In this document: piece after piece, positions 44,024 to 51,785 of the stretch
How the letters are laid out: each line of letters begins with the position of its first letter
Position numbering within the stretch: position 1 is the first letter of the stretch
Assembly (NCBI RefSeq): GCF_030161475.1
Contig: NZ_BSUG01000003.1
Location: forward strand, 1-64,000
DNA from: Tetragenococcus halophilus subsp. flandriensis
GTDB lineage: Bacteria > Bacillota > Bacilli > Lactobacillales > Enterococcaceae
Length of the DNA: 64,000 nt
Reading direction: 5' to 3'
Program-made: the position numbers and the translations under genes
Notes under the pieces: generated by a model
Database searches by the model: none
The model's input: the letters and a program-made list of their open reading frames with translations, nothing else
Told to the model about the DNA's origin: nothing

Positions 44024-45427
44024 ATGAGTAATGAAAAGACCATTAATTTTATGGAAACCGTATTAAGAGATGCTCATCAAAGTCTAATGGCGACAAGAAT
44101 GTCAACCGACGATATGTTACCCATTGTAGAAAAATTAGACCAAGTAGGTTATACGTCTTTAGAATGTTGGGGCGGCGCTACTTATGACGCTGCGATTCGC
44201 TATTTAAATGAAGATCCTTGGCAAAGATTACGTGAGATTCGTAAAAGAGCTAAAAATACCAAACTTCAAATGCTATTAAGAGGACAAAATTTACTAGGTT
44301 ATCGTAATTATGCCGATGATGTAGTTGAAAGTTTTGTTGCTAAAGCAGCTGAAGCCGGAATTGATATTTTCCGTATTTTTGATGCATTAAATGATACAAG
44401 GAATTTAGAAACTTCTCTTAAAGCAGTAAAAAAAGCCAACAAACATGCACAATTAGTCCTGTGTTATACAATTAGCCCTGTGCATACAGTCGACTATTAT
44501 AGTAAGCTTACGCAAAAACTGGTTGATATGGGTGCAGATTCTATTTGTGTCAAAGACATGGCTGGTATTATGACCCCAGAAGTTGCTAAAGAATTGGTCA
44601 CTGAGCTGAAAAAAGTCACAGATATTCCAATTGAAATTCACACCCACGCTACTAGCGGAACTTCAGAAATGACTTATTTAGCTTCTGTTGAAGCAGGCGC
44701 TGATATTATCGATACAGCTATTTCACCATTTGCAAGTGGTACAAGCCAACCTGCTTCAGAAACTATGGCCTATGTCTTAAAAGAATATGGTTACAATTTA
44801 AACGTCGATCTAGATGTAATGGAAGAAGTAGCAGAATACTTTAAACCCATCAAACAAAAATATATCGATGAAGGAATCTTTGATTACAAGATGATGGATG
44901 TAGAACCTAAAGCTTTGTTTTACCAAGTACCTGGCGGAATGTTATCCAACCTTTACTCTCAACTTAAACAAGCCAATGCAACAGATAAATATGATGAGGT
45001 ATTAAAAGAAGTTCCCGCTGTACGTAAAGATTTGGGCTATCCTCCTCTAGTTACACCAATGAGTCAAATGGTCGGTACACAAGCGGTATTTAATGTTATT
45101 GCTAATGAACGTTACAAAATGGTGCCGAATGAAATCAAAAGTTATCTTCGCGGAGAATACGGACAAGCGCCTGCTGCTGTAGATAAAACTGTACAAGAAA
45201 GTATTATTGGCGATGAAAAAGTAATGACAGATCGTCCCGCTGACCATCTAGAACCAGAAATGGAAACATTAGCAGCTGAATTAGGTGATTTAGCTAAAAC
45301 TGAAGAAGATGTATTGACTTATGCTTTGTTTCCACAAGTTGGTTTAACTTATCTGAAAAACAAATATGCTAGTAAAACAGATGAGAAAAACGATGGCGTT
45401 ACAAAAATTAAAGTAAGCAAGGTATAA
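44024..45427 (+). CDS. oadA: Oxaloacetate decarboxylase alpha subunit (carboxyltransferase)
   Basis: Transfers the carboxyl of oxaloacetate to biotin. 467 aa; the TIM-barrel begins ETVLRDAHQSLMATRM and carries metal ligands in EIHTHATSG near residue 206, with VCYTISPVHT near 146 and the conserved PGGMLSNL near 305. There is no biotin domain at its C-terminus; the carrier is a separate gene two positions downstream, as in Enterococcus. First gene of oadA - small subunit - carrier - oadB. Confidence 0.96.
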   Translation: MSNEKTINFMETVLRDAHQSLMATRMSTDDMLPIVEKLDQVGYTSLECWGGATYDAAIRYLNEDPWQRLREIRKRAKNTKLQMLLRGQNLLGYRNYADDVVESFVAKAAEAGIDIFRIFDALNDTRNLETSLKAVKKANKHAQLVLCYTISPVHTVDYYSKLTQKLVDMGADSICVKDMAGIMTPEVAKELVTELKKVTDIPIEIHTHATSGTSEMTYLASVEAGADIIDTAISPFASGTSQPASETMAYVLKEYGYNLNVDLDVMEEVAEYFKPIKQKYIDEGIFDYKMMDVEPKALFYQVPGGMLSNLYSQLKQANATDKYDEVLKEVPAVRKDLGYPPLVTPMSQMVGTQAVFNVIANERYKMVPNEIKSYLRGEYGQAPAAVDKTVQESIIGDEKVMTDRPADHLEPEMETLAAELGDLAKTEEDVLTYALFPQVGLTYLKNKYASKTDEKNDGVTKIKVSKV

Positions 45428-45445
45428 ATAAGAGAGGGTGTCAAA

Positions 45446-45727
45446 ATGACAAACTTTACAATAATAGACGGACTCATGCTAATGGTAGTAGCAATGGGTG
45501 CTGTATTTGCTGTATTAATGGGTTTATGGGGTCTTTTAGTTATCGTTAGAAAATTAACGGTAGAAAAAGAAAATAACCAACCTCTCCCTACTAGTAAGCA
45601 AGCAGCTTCACCCGTAAGTCAAGAAAAAAACACAGAGGAAACTTCTGAACAAGGTTCAATTCCTCCGGAAAAAGTTGCGCTTATTATGAGTCTATTAGTT
45701 GATAAACACAAAAGAGATAAAAATTAA
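45446..45727 (+). CDS. Small membrane subunit of oxaloacetate decarboxylase (OadG/OadH-like)
   Basis: 93 aa with one N-terminal membrane segment (residues about 8-34) and a hydrophilic C-terminal half ending PPEKVALIMSLLVDKHKRDK. This matches the gamma-type subunit that holds the decarboxylase complex together at the membrane; in E. faecalis the corresponding protein is OadH. RBS GAGAGGGTG before ATG; 18 nt after oadA. Confidence 0.82.
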   Translation: MTNFTIIDGLMLMVVAMGAVFAVLMGLWGLLVIVRKLTVEKENNQPLPTSKQAASPVSQEKNTEETSEQGSIPPEKVALIMSLLVDKHKRDKN

Positions 45728-45748
45728 TTATTAAATGGAGGAATTAAA

Positions 45749-46135
45749 GTGAATAATTACGAAGTAGAAATCGATGGCAAATTATACAGAGTGACAATAG
45801 AAGAAATTAACGAAAGCCAGCGCAGTGAACCAAAAGAGGCTAAACAAGCAGCCCAAACGCAAAGTCAGCCACAACAATCACAAGAACAAACACAAGCCTC
45901 TCCTGCCCCTGCAGCATCAAGTAATGGAGAAAGTGTGACTGCTCCAATGCCTGGAAATATTTACAAAGTACAAGCAAAAGCTGGACAAGCTGTAAAAGAA
46001 GGAGAAACAGTCGTTGTTTTAGAAGCTATGAAAATGGAGAATGAAATTGTCGCACCAAAAGATGGTACGATTTCTAGCGTTAATGTATCTGAAGGTCAAT
46101 CTGTTGAGGCAGACGATATTTTATTTGAATTATAA
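45749..46135 (+). CDS. Biotin carboxyl carrier subunit (OadD-like)
   Basis: 128 aa. A short N-terminal strand region, a Gln/Pro/Ala-rich linker (residues about 30-58) and a biotinyl domain with LEAMKMEN where Lys95 carries biotin. It shuttles CO2 from OadA to the beta subunit. Start GTG with GGAGG upstream. In Enterococcus the equivalent is OadD. No biotin ligase gene is present in the window. Confidence 0.9.
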   Translation: MNNYEVEIDGKLYRVTIEEINESQRSEPKEAKQAAQTQSQPQQSQEQTQASPAPAASSNGESVTAPMPGNIYKVQAKAGQAVKEGETVVVLEAMKMENEIVAPKDGTISSVNVSEGQSVEADDILFEL

Positions 46136-46157
46136 TTTCTGAGGAGGTTCCAAAAAT

Positions 46158-47288
46158 ATGTTAGATATATTGAATGAATTGGTTCAAAGCTCAGGAATAC
46201 TTGGTATGACTTATAAGGAATTTATTATGATCATTGTCTCTCTTATTTTCTTATACTTAGCTGTTCGTAAAGGGTATGAACCATATCTGTTAATACCAAT
46301 TGCTTTTGGTATATTACTCGTCAATTTACCTTTAAGTGGATTGATGGACCCACCAGCAAATGGTGAATCGGGAGGACTTTTATATTACCTTTATCAAGGG
46401 ATTGATTTAGGCATATATCCTCCACTGATCTTTTTATGCTTAGGAGCTTCAACTGATTTCGGACCACTTTTGGCAAACCCTAAAACTTTATTACTAGGTG
46501 GCGCAGCACAATTTGGTATTTTTAGTGCTTTCTTTTTAGCAATCGTTGCAGGGATGTCTCCAGAAGAAGCAGCTTCTATTGGTATTATTGGTGGAGCTGA
46601 CGGACCTACAGCCATTTATCTTACAAGTCAATTAGCAGATCATATATTACCTGCGATTGCTTTAGCTGCTTACTCCTATATGGCTTTAGTTCCTATTATA
46701 CAGCCGCCTCTTATGAACTTACTTACGACGGAAAAAGAACGTAAAGTTAAAATGGAACAATTGCGTACAGTATCCAAAAAAGAAAAGATCTTATTTCCAA
46801 TTATTACCACACTTTTTGTGAGTTTACTTATCCCATCAGCCACAACCTTGATTGGGATGTTGATGTTAGGAAACATTGTCCGTGAAAGTGGTCAGGTCCC
46901 TAAACTAACTGAAACCTTACAGAACTCCTTTATGTACATTGTTACAATCATTCTTGGCGTTTCCGTAGGAGCAAAAGCTACGGGAGAAACCTTTTTAACT
47001 TGGTCAACAATCGTTATCACTATATTAGGCTTGATTGCCTTTGCAGTGGGTACGATTTCTGGTCTGTTGATAGGAAAACTTATGTATAAGATGACCAACG
47101 GACAAATTAATCCTTTGATCGGCGCAGCGGGCGTATCAGCTGTTCCAATGGCTGCTCGTGTAGTCCAAAAAGAAGGAATTAAAAATAATCCTAATAATTA
47201 TCTTTTAATGCATGCAATGAGTCCTAATGTTGCTGGTGTAATCGGCTCTGCTGTTACTGCAGGTGTCTTATTATCCTTCTTTGGATAA
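46158..47288 (+). CDS. oadB: Oxaloacetate decarboxylase beta subunit (sodium pump)
   Basis: Decarboxylates carboxybiotin and exports sodium ions. 376 aa, nine or so membrane segments. Key motifs: ASIGIIGGADGPTAIYLTSQ near residue 135 with the sodium-coordinating aspartate, and ISAVPMAARVVQ-like GVSAVPMAARVVQKEG with NNYLLMHAMSPNVAGVIGSA near 345. RBS GAGGAGG. Last gene of the operon. Confidence 0.96.
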   Translation: MLDILNELVQSSGILGMTYKEFIMIIVSLIFLYLAVRKGYEPYLLIPIAFGILLVNLPLSGLMDPPANGESGGLLYYLYQGIDLGIYPPLIFLCLGASTDFGPLLANPKTLLLGGAAQFGIFSAFFLAIVAGMSPEEAASIGIIGGADGPTAIYLTSQLADHILPAIALAAYSYMALVPIIQPPLMNLLTTEKERKVKMEQLRTVSKKEKILFPIITTLFVSLLIPSATTLIGMLMLGNIVRESGQVPKLTETLQNSFMYIVTIILGVSVGAKATGETFLTWSTIVITILGLIAFAVGTISGLLIGKLMYKMTNGQINPLIGAAGVSAVPMAARVVQKEGIKNNPNNYLLMHAMSPNVAGVIGSAVTAGVLLSFFG

Positions 47289-47305
47289 AATATAATACTT
47301 TAAAA

Positions 47306-47345
47306 AAGCTGCTAGTAAAGTTTATTTTACTAGCAGTTTTTTTGA
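47306..47345 (+). terminator. Terminator of the oad operon
   Basis: CTGCTAGTAAA (47309-47319) pairs with TTTACTAGCAG (47326-47336), followed by eight Ts. Confidence 0.88.
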
Positions 47346-47381
47346 TTAAATTTAAAGTTTAAAATAATTGAGTTCAATTTT

Positions 47382-47636
47382 TTACTGAATAAGCTGGCCG
47401 AACCATTGAATCAGTCTTTGCCACATTGTCATTAGAAAATGATAAAAACGTTCAGAAATATTATCTACATTAAAAATATTGCCGATTTGGTCCACTACAT
47501 TAGCAACTTCGTTCCGATAAACCCAAAGTAAAAAAATAAAAAGTACAAGTGCTATAAAACGTGAAAAACAGCTTCTTGCTCGCATAATCCACGCTAAAAG
47601 AAAAATTCCAATAGCAAAAGCAATAAGTGTCTCCAT
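47382..47636 (-). CDS. Small two-segment membrane protein, unknown function
   Basis: 84 aa with hydrophobic segments at about residues 3-20 and 26-44 and an amphipathic C-terminal helix (FYHFLMTMWQRLIQWFGQL). ATG has GAGGAGG upstream, so it is likely translated. No family recognised. Isolated between the oad operon and a repeat region. Confidence 0.6.
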   Translation of the reverse strand: METLIAFAIGIFLLAWIMRARSCFSRFIALVLFIFLLWVYRNEVANVVDQIGNIFNVDNISERFYHFLMTMWQRLIQWFGQLIQ

Positions 47637-47904
47637 ACAGACGCCTCCTCATCTCTATCTATTATTATGCTATACGTTCAAATAAAAAACATCCACCTTT
47701 AGCCGTATTTAAATAGCTAACTTTATATCTTCAATTTCAAATAACTAACAAAAACTCTTGATAGCTTATTTTTTCCATTTCTTTGAGCTATCGCTACTCA
47801 TTCAACATAGATTTCTCTTTTCTATGTCCTATAGCCGCTCATTCAACATAGGTTTGTCATTTTCCTACGCTATCATTTTTTCTATGTATTACTTTTTTAT
47901 AAAT
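47637..47904. repeat. Intergenic region with two 42-bp-spaced repeats
   Basis: CTCATTCAACATAG occurs at about 47796-47809 and again at about 47838-47851, 42 bp apart. Each copy starts a possible hairpin (CATAG-N10-CTATG; CATAGG-N10-CCTACG). No gene is seen. The spacing equals that of the hairpin arrays at 6.6 and 12.7 kb although the sequence is different. Confidence 0.55.
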
Positions 47905-47944
47905 AAAAAGCAAAAACCATCGAATGATGGTTTTTGCTTTTATT
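47905..47944. terminator. Terminator downstream of khpA
   Basis: AAAAGCAAAAACCATC and GATGGTTTTTGCTTTT form a 16-bp stem with a 4-nt loop; bidirectional. Confidence 0.88.
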
Positions 47945-48191
47945 ACTCTTTGCCATCTAAAATGTTCAATCGTACTTTTTTACGATCGTCAGTTTTCACA
48001 CTGTAAACAATGGTTCGAATTGCTTTGGCAATACGTCCTTGTTTACCAATGATTCGTCCAACATCAACTGGCGCAACTGATAAATTATATTCAAAAAATT
48101 TATCAGTTTCATCAATTTCGACTGACACTTGATCAGGCTGGGTAACTAAGGGACGAACGATCGTTAAGACCAAATCGGTCAAATCTGTCAT
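47943..48191 (-). CDS. khpA: KH-domain RNA-binding protein KhpA
   Basis: 82 aa, single KH domain with VDVGRIIGKQGRIAKAIRTI containing the GxxG loop. Partner of KhpB in RNA binding and envelope control in streptococci. 11 nt after rpsP; RBS AAGGTGA. Confidence 0.93.
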   Translation of the reverse strand: MTDLTDLVLTIVRPLVTQPDQVSVEIDETDKFFEYNLSVAPVDVGRIIGKQGRIAKAIRTIVYSVKTDDRKKVRLNILDGKE

Positions 48192-48202
48192 AGTTAGTCA
48201 CC

Positions 48203-48478
48203 TTATTTCTTAGCGTTTTTTGCGTCATGATGCTTTTTCATAATTCCTTCTTTAGAAAGGATATTACGAACAGTATCAGATGGTTGCGCACCTTTGGCTA
48301 ACCAATTCAATACAGCATCTTCTTCAATTTTCACTTCGCTTGGTTCTCTCAATGGGTTATAAGTACCCACAGTTTCAATAAAGCGACCATCACGTGGTGA
48401 ACGTGAGTCTGCTACTACAATACGATAAGTTGGGCGTTTGTTATCTCCCATACGTTTTAAACGAATTTTTACTGCCAA
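48203..48478 (-). CDS. rpsP: 30S ribosomal protein S16
   Basis: 91 aa, the normal length. Begins [20 protein letters not shown] and ends [11 protein letters not shown]. Start is TTG with GGAGGTG seven nt upstream; an in-frame GTG nine codons earlier has no ribosome site. Forms rpsP-khpA; rimM and trmD, which follow these genes in Bacillus, are 19 kb away on the other strand. Confidence 0.97.
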   Translation of the reverse strand: MAVKIRLKRMGDNKRPTYRIVVADSRSPRDGRFIETVGTYNPLREPSEVKIEEDAVLNWLAKGAQPSDTVRNILSKEGIMKKHHDAKNAKK

Positions 48479-48626
48479 TTTTACACCTCCATTAATTTTG
48501 ATCACAAAATGTAGTTTAACAGCTTTTGCATATAGTGTAAAGAGTTTTTTCTTTACAGACTAATTTTTTTATATAAACTACAGGCATTTTCTTTGCAGAA
48601 TATACTAACTTTTAGTAAGATATTAT

Positions 48627-48713
48627 TTGTAAAGGAACTTACGAAAAATAAGTAAATAAATTGACATTTTTATTCTTTTGTTTTAACTTATTAATTGTAA
48701 GTAAAATTACGAA
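48627..48713 (+). promoter_or_regulatory. wrbA promoter with twin operator-like sites
   Basis: TTGACA (48661-48666), 17 nt, TAACTT (48684-48689). On either side lies the same interrupted palindrome TTGTAA-N6-TTACGAA: site 1 at 48627-48645 upstream and site 2 at 48695-48713 downstream of the -10. A repressor binding both could loop or block the promoter. The regulator is not encoded nearby. Confidence 0.6.
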
Positions 48714-48736
48714 CTAATTTAAAGGAGAATGTTTTT

Positions 48737-49333
48737 ATGACAAAAATTTCAATTATCTATTACAGTTCCACAGGCACGAACTATCAATTAGCACAGTGGG
48801 CAAAAGAAGCAGTTGAAAGCGTCGGTGCTGAAGCACGCTTAGTTAAAGCCCCTGAATTAGCGCCGGAATTTGCAATAGATGCAAATCCTGCTTGGAGAAC
48901 TCACTATGATGCAACACAAGATGTCCCAGAAGTGACTTCAGAAGACATCAAATGGGCAGACGGTCTTATCTTTAGTGTTCCTTCTCGTTTTGGCGTAATG
49001 GCTGCACAAATGAAGCAATTCATCGATACACAAGGTGGACTATGGGCAAGTGGCGAAACTGCAAATAAAGTTGTAACAGGTATGACTTCAGCTCACAACG
49101 CTCATGGCGGACAAGAAGCTACACTTCTATCCCTTTATATTCAAATGATGCACTGGGGAGCAATCATTGCAGCACCTGGTTATGTTCAACCTGAATATAC
49201 CACAGCTGGAGGTAACCCTTATGGAACTTCAGTTACGGTCGATGATAATGACAACATGATAGAAGATGTTGAAGCTGCTGTGAAAAAACAAGCTCGCAAT
49301 GTCGTAGATATCGCCGGCAGAGTTAACGGATAA
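48737..49333 (+). CDS. WrbA-like NAD(P)H:quinone oxidoreductase
   Basis: 198 aa flavodoxin-fold protein expected to bind FMN and reduce quinones by two electrons. The FMN-binding loop is SIIYYSSTGTNYQLAQWAKE at the start; the second loop is FSVPSRFGVMAAQMKQFIDT near residue 80 and TSAHNAHGGQEATLLSLYIQ near 118. RBS AAAGGAGAATG. Its control region suggests induction by a redox or electrophile signal. Confidence 0.88.
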   Translation: MTKISIIYYSSTGTNYQLAQWAKEAVESVGAEARLVKAPELAPEFAIDANPAWRTHYDATQDVPEVTSEDIKWADGLIFSVPSRFGVMAAQMKQFIDTQGGLWASGETANKVVTGMTSAHNAHGGQEATLLSLYIQMMHWGAIIAAPGYVQPEYTTAGGNPYGTSVTVDDNDNMIEDVEAAVKKQARNVVDIAGRVNG

Positions 49334-49349
49334 ATAAAACAGTTTTTGC

Positions 49350-49391
49350 AAAAAAAGCTTTGGTAGATTTTAATCTAACCAAAGCTTTTTT
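49350..49391. terminator. Terminator of the WrbA-like gene
   Basis: AAAAAAGCTTTGGTAGATT pairs with AATCTAACCAAAGCTTTTTT with one bulged base. Confidence 0.85.
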
Positions 49392-49435
49392 CATTTTAAA
49401 ATTGACATAATCGCCATATAAAAACTCTACTTCAA

Positions 49436-51142
49436 TTAACTTTTTATTTTCAAACCACGATAACGATTAATTGCAGCACAAAGTTCTTGTTTACGTGGTA
49501 AAGCTAAGTTTCCCGGATGTCCATCATAGGGAGAAATCGCGTCTAATCCAAAACGTTCAATATAGTCATAAACTTGATCTACAGCCTGCGTAAGTGTTAT
49601 TTGTTCATTTAGTAATTCTTTTTGGAAAAAATCGATCATCATTGCTATACAGTTGGCTTGACTGTCATCAACAAGTTGTTCTAAGCCAGAAATATCGATT
49701 GGCTCACGTCCGTATAAAATGACGTGTTGTCCTTGTGATTTTAGTCGAGCGTCTTTTCCCTTCTTAGAAAAACTCGATTTTAAAGGAATTCTTGCTGGTA
49801 CCTCACCAAATTGACTATCGGTCAATTTCTCCCTTTGATATCCAGCAGAAGTTGCAATATCTTTAGCAGTTTTTGTCACATCTTTAAGATGATATTCATC
49901 CATCATAAGGATTTGATCAGCTTCTTCAAAATAGTCTCCTGAACCACCCACAATAAGTATGGTAGATATACCTAATGTATCATATAGCGGGCTTACTTTA
50001 TCGGTAAATGGCGTAATGGGTTCTTTATTTGGTGCAACCAATTGCTGCATTCTACCATCACGAATCATAAAATTGGTAGCAGAAGTGTCTTCATCGATTA
50101 ACAATAAAGAAGACTGAGCTTCCAAAGCTTCCATTACATTAGCTGCTTGAGAAGTACTGCCACTAGCATTTTCTGTGGTAAACTGTGTCGTATCTTTTTT
50201 AGCTGGTAAATTATTAATAAAAGCACTAATATTTACTTTTTCAATATTCCGCCCATCTTCAGCTCGTACTTTAACAGCATCTTGACGTGTGATTACCATT
50301 TCTCTACCATCGCCGGCAATATGATGATAAACGCCACGTTCCAAAGCTTGTAAGAGTGTAGATTTCCCGTGGAAACCTCCTCCCACAATCAAAGTCACAC
50401 CTTCTGGGATTCCCATCCCTGTAACAGTTTGTCCACTCGGCAGGTCCAAAGTGATCGCAAAATTTTCGGGACTCGTAAATAAAATCGCGTCTTTTAATGG
50501 CCTATCAGAAACGCCACTTTGTCTTGGCAAAATAGAACCATTCCCTACAAAAGCTACTAATTTTCTGCGAGCTAATTCTTCTCTAATATATACTTGATCT
50601 AGCATCAATGTCACTTGTTTTTTTAATGCTTTCTGGTCTAGATTACGATAGAAAAGCGCTTGTTCGACAACTTCTGGCAGGACTTTATTAAAAATATGGG
50701 CCGCTGATTTTCCTAAAATTTTTCTACCAGCAGCAGGTAAACCGACTTCAAAACGAACTTCTATTGAATCGTCATTAATAACTACAGAAGTTCGGTCTAA
50801 AATTTCCTGCCCACAACGATCTATGAAAACTTTACCGTTGGTCCCAGCTCCTTTCACCGCTTGATTGAAAGGCTGTAATTTTTTAAAAAAGTTTCTTGTC
50901 AAAAAATCTGAAACAGCAATTTTTTTATGTTTTGAGTCAAGCCACTTATCAGGAATAGCAAGAACACTTCGATCAATAATAATTCGTGCTTTGGTTGGTG
51001 GTGCATAGGGATCAACTTGAACATGATCAATAGACAGTTGATAGTTATCAAACTGATAGCTAGCTTGCGTGCGTTTGTATGCACCATATTTTTGCCCATC
51101 TAATGATTTTAATAATCTTTCAAATTCTGTTGCTTTTTTCAT
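49436..51142 (-). CDS. ABC-ATPase domain protein (PF09818-like)
   Basis: 568 aa soluble protein of the widespread predicted-ATPase family. N-terminal domain of about 230 residues, then Walker A VGGGFHGKSTLLQAL near residue 255, SGSTSQAANVMEALEAQSSL near 330, Walker B LLLIDEDTSATNFMIRD, and a later LIVGGSGDYFEEAD. The family has no established function. Monocistronic; RBS AAAGGAG. Confidence 0.88.
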   Translation of the reverse strand: MKKATEFERLLKSLDGQKYGAYKRTQASYQFDNYQLSIDHVQVDPYAPPTKARIIIDRSVLAIPDKWLDSKHKKIAVSDFLTRNFFKKLQPFNQAVKGAGTNGKVFIDRCGQEILDRTSVVINDDSIEVRFEVGLPAAGRKILGKSAAHIFNKVLPEVVEQALFYRNLDQKALKKQVTLMLDQVYIREELARRKLVAFVGNGSILPRQSGVSDRPLKDAILFTSPENFAITLDLPSGQTVTGMGIPEGVTLIVGGGFHGKSTLLQALERGVYHHIAGDGREMVITRQDAVKVRAEDGRNIEKVNISAFINNLPAKKDTTQFTTENASGSTSQAANVMEALEAQSSLLLIDEDTSATNFMIRDGRMQQLVAPNKEPITPFTDKVSPLYDTLGISTILIVGGSGDYFEEADQILMMDEYHLKDVTKTAKDIATSAGYQREKLTDSQFGEVPARIPLKSSFSKKGKDARLKSQGQHVILYGREPIDISGLEQLVDDSQANCIAMMIDFFQKELLNEQITLTQAVDQVYDYIERFGLDAISPYDGHPGNLALPRKQELCAAINRYRGLKIKS

Positions 51143-51420
51143 TTAGAAAAGCTCCTTTGACATTCACATCAATTTAACTATTGTGTTTAAAAATATTATA
51201 TACGAGATCTAATGGGGCGTATTATAATTTGAATATTTTCCAGCGTCAAATCTAAACGTTTGATAACACAAAGGTCGGTTAATTCGGACACTACGCCTCG
51301 CTTTCACTCGCCCTAGTACTGTTCATCACTTCGCTTACACTTCGATCTCATCAAGGTCTGCTAAGGTCTTGAAGGATCTACTCTCAGCTCCTTTTAGTCG
51401 CTGATTTGTAGTGATTCACA
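51143..51420. other. Intergenic region with a GC-richer unexplained block
   Basis: About 280 nt. From about 51290 to 51412 the base composition rises well above the AT-rich intergenic norm, with imperfect repeats CCTCGCTTTCACTCG and CTTCGCTTACACTTCG. No reading frame with a ribosome site is seen on either strand. It may be a structured RNA or a decayed repeat element. Confidence 0.4.
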
Positions 51421-51423
51421 GCA

Positions 51424-51458
51424 AAAAATAACGAAATAGCCGTTGACTATTTCGTTAT
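51424..51458 (-). terminator. Terminator of the CsbD gene
   Basis: AACGAAATAG (51430-51439) pairs with CTATTTCGTT (51447-51456); on the minus strand it is followed by ATTTTTTG. Confidence 0.75.
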
Positions 51459-51468
51459 CTCTACTCTA

Positions 51469-51690
51469 TTATTCGTTATTACCAGAATCACTATCTTGTG
51501 ATTCATCTTTTTTTTCATCAACTTGCTCATTTACTTTGTCTGCTGCTTTATCAGCAGCTTCTTGAGCCTTGTCTTTTGCTTTACCGAGACCTTGTTGTGC
51601 TTTCCCTTTTAGTTCTTCAGTACTATCACCTGTTACTTTTCCTTTTGCCTCGGTGAATTTCCCTTTTAAATCATCTTTATTTGTACTCAT
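51469..51690 (-). CDS. CsbD-family stress protein
   Basis: 73 aa, highly charged and without hydrophobic core. Begins STNKDDLKGKFTEAKGKVTG, the CsbD signature, followed by Lys/Ala/Asp repeats (KAKDKAQEAADKAADKVNEQ). CsbD proteins are general-stress-induced with unknown mechanism. ATG 51690 has GGAG eight nt upstream; a GTG one codon before is possible. Confidence 0.88.
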   Translation of the reverse strand: MSTNKDDLKGKFTEAKGKVTGDSTEELKGKAQQGLGKAKDKAQEAADKAADKVNEQVDEKKDESQDSDSGNNE

Positions 51691-51785
51691 CACATCGTCT
51701 CCTTTCTGATACTGTTATAATATCATGCTTTATTAAACTCGACAAACAAAAAGGTGTTATTGTTTCTTAAAAAGCTAAAATACGT

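Noticed and set aside
46394..47098. Antisense open frames inside oadB
   Set aside because: They are shadows of a codon-biased membrane protein gene, with no ribosome sites and no sensible protein pattern.
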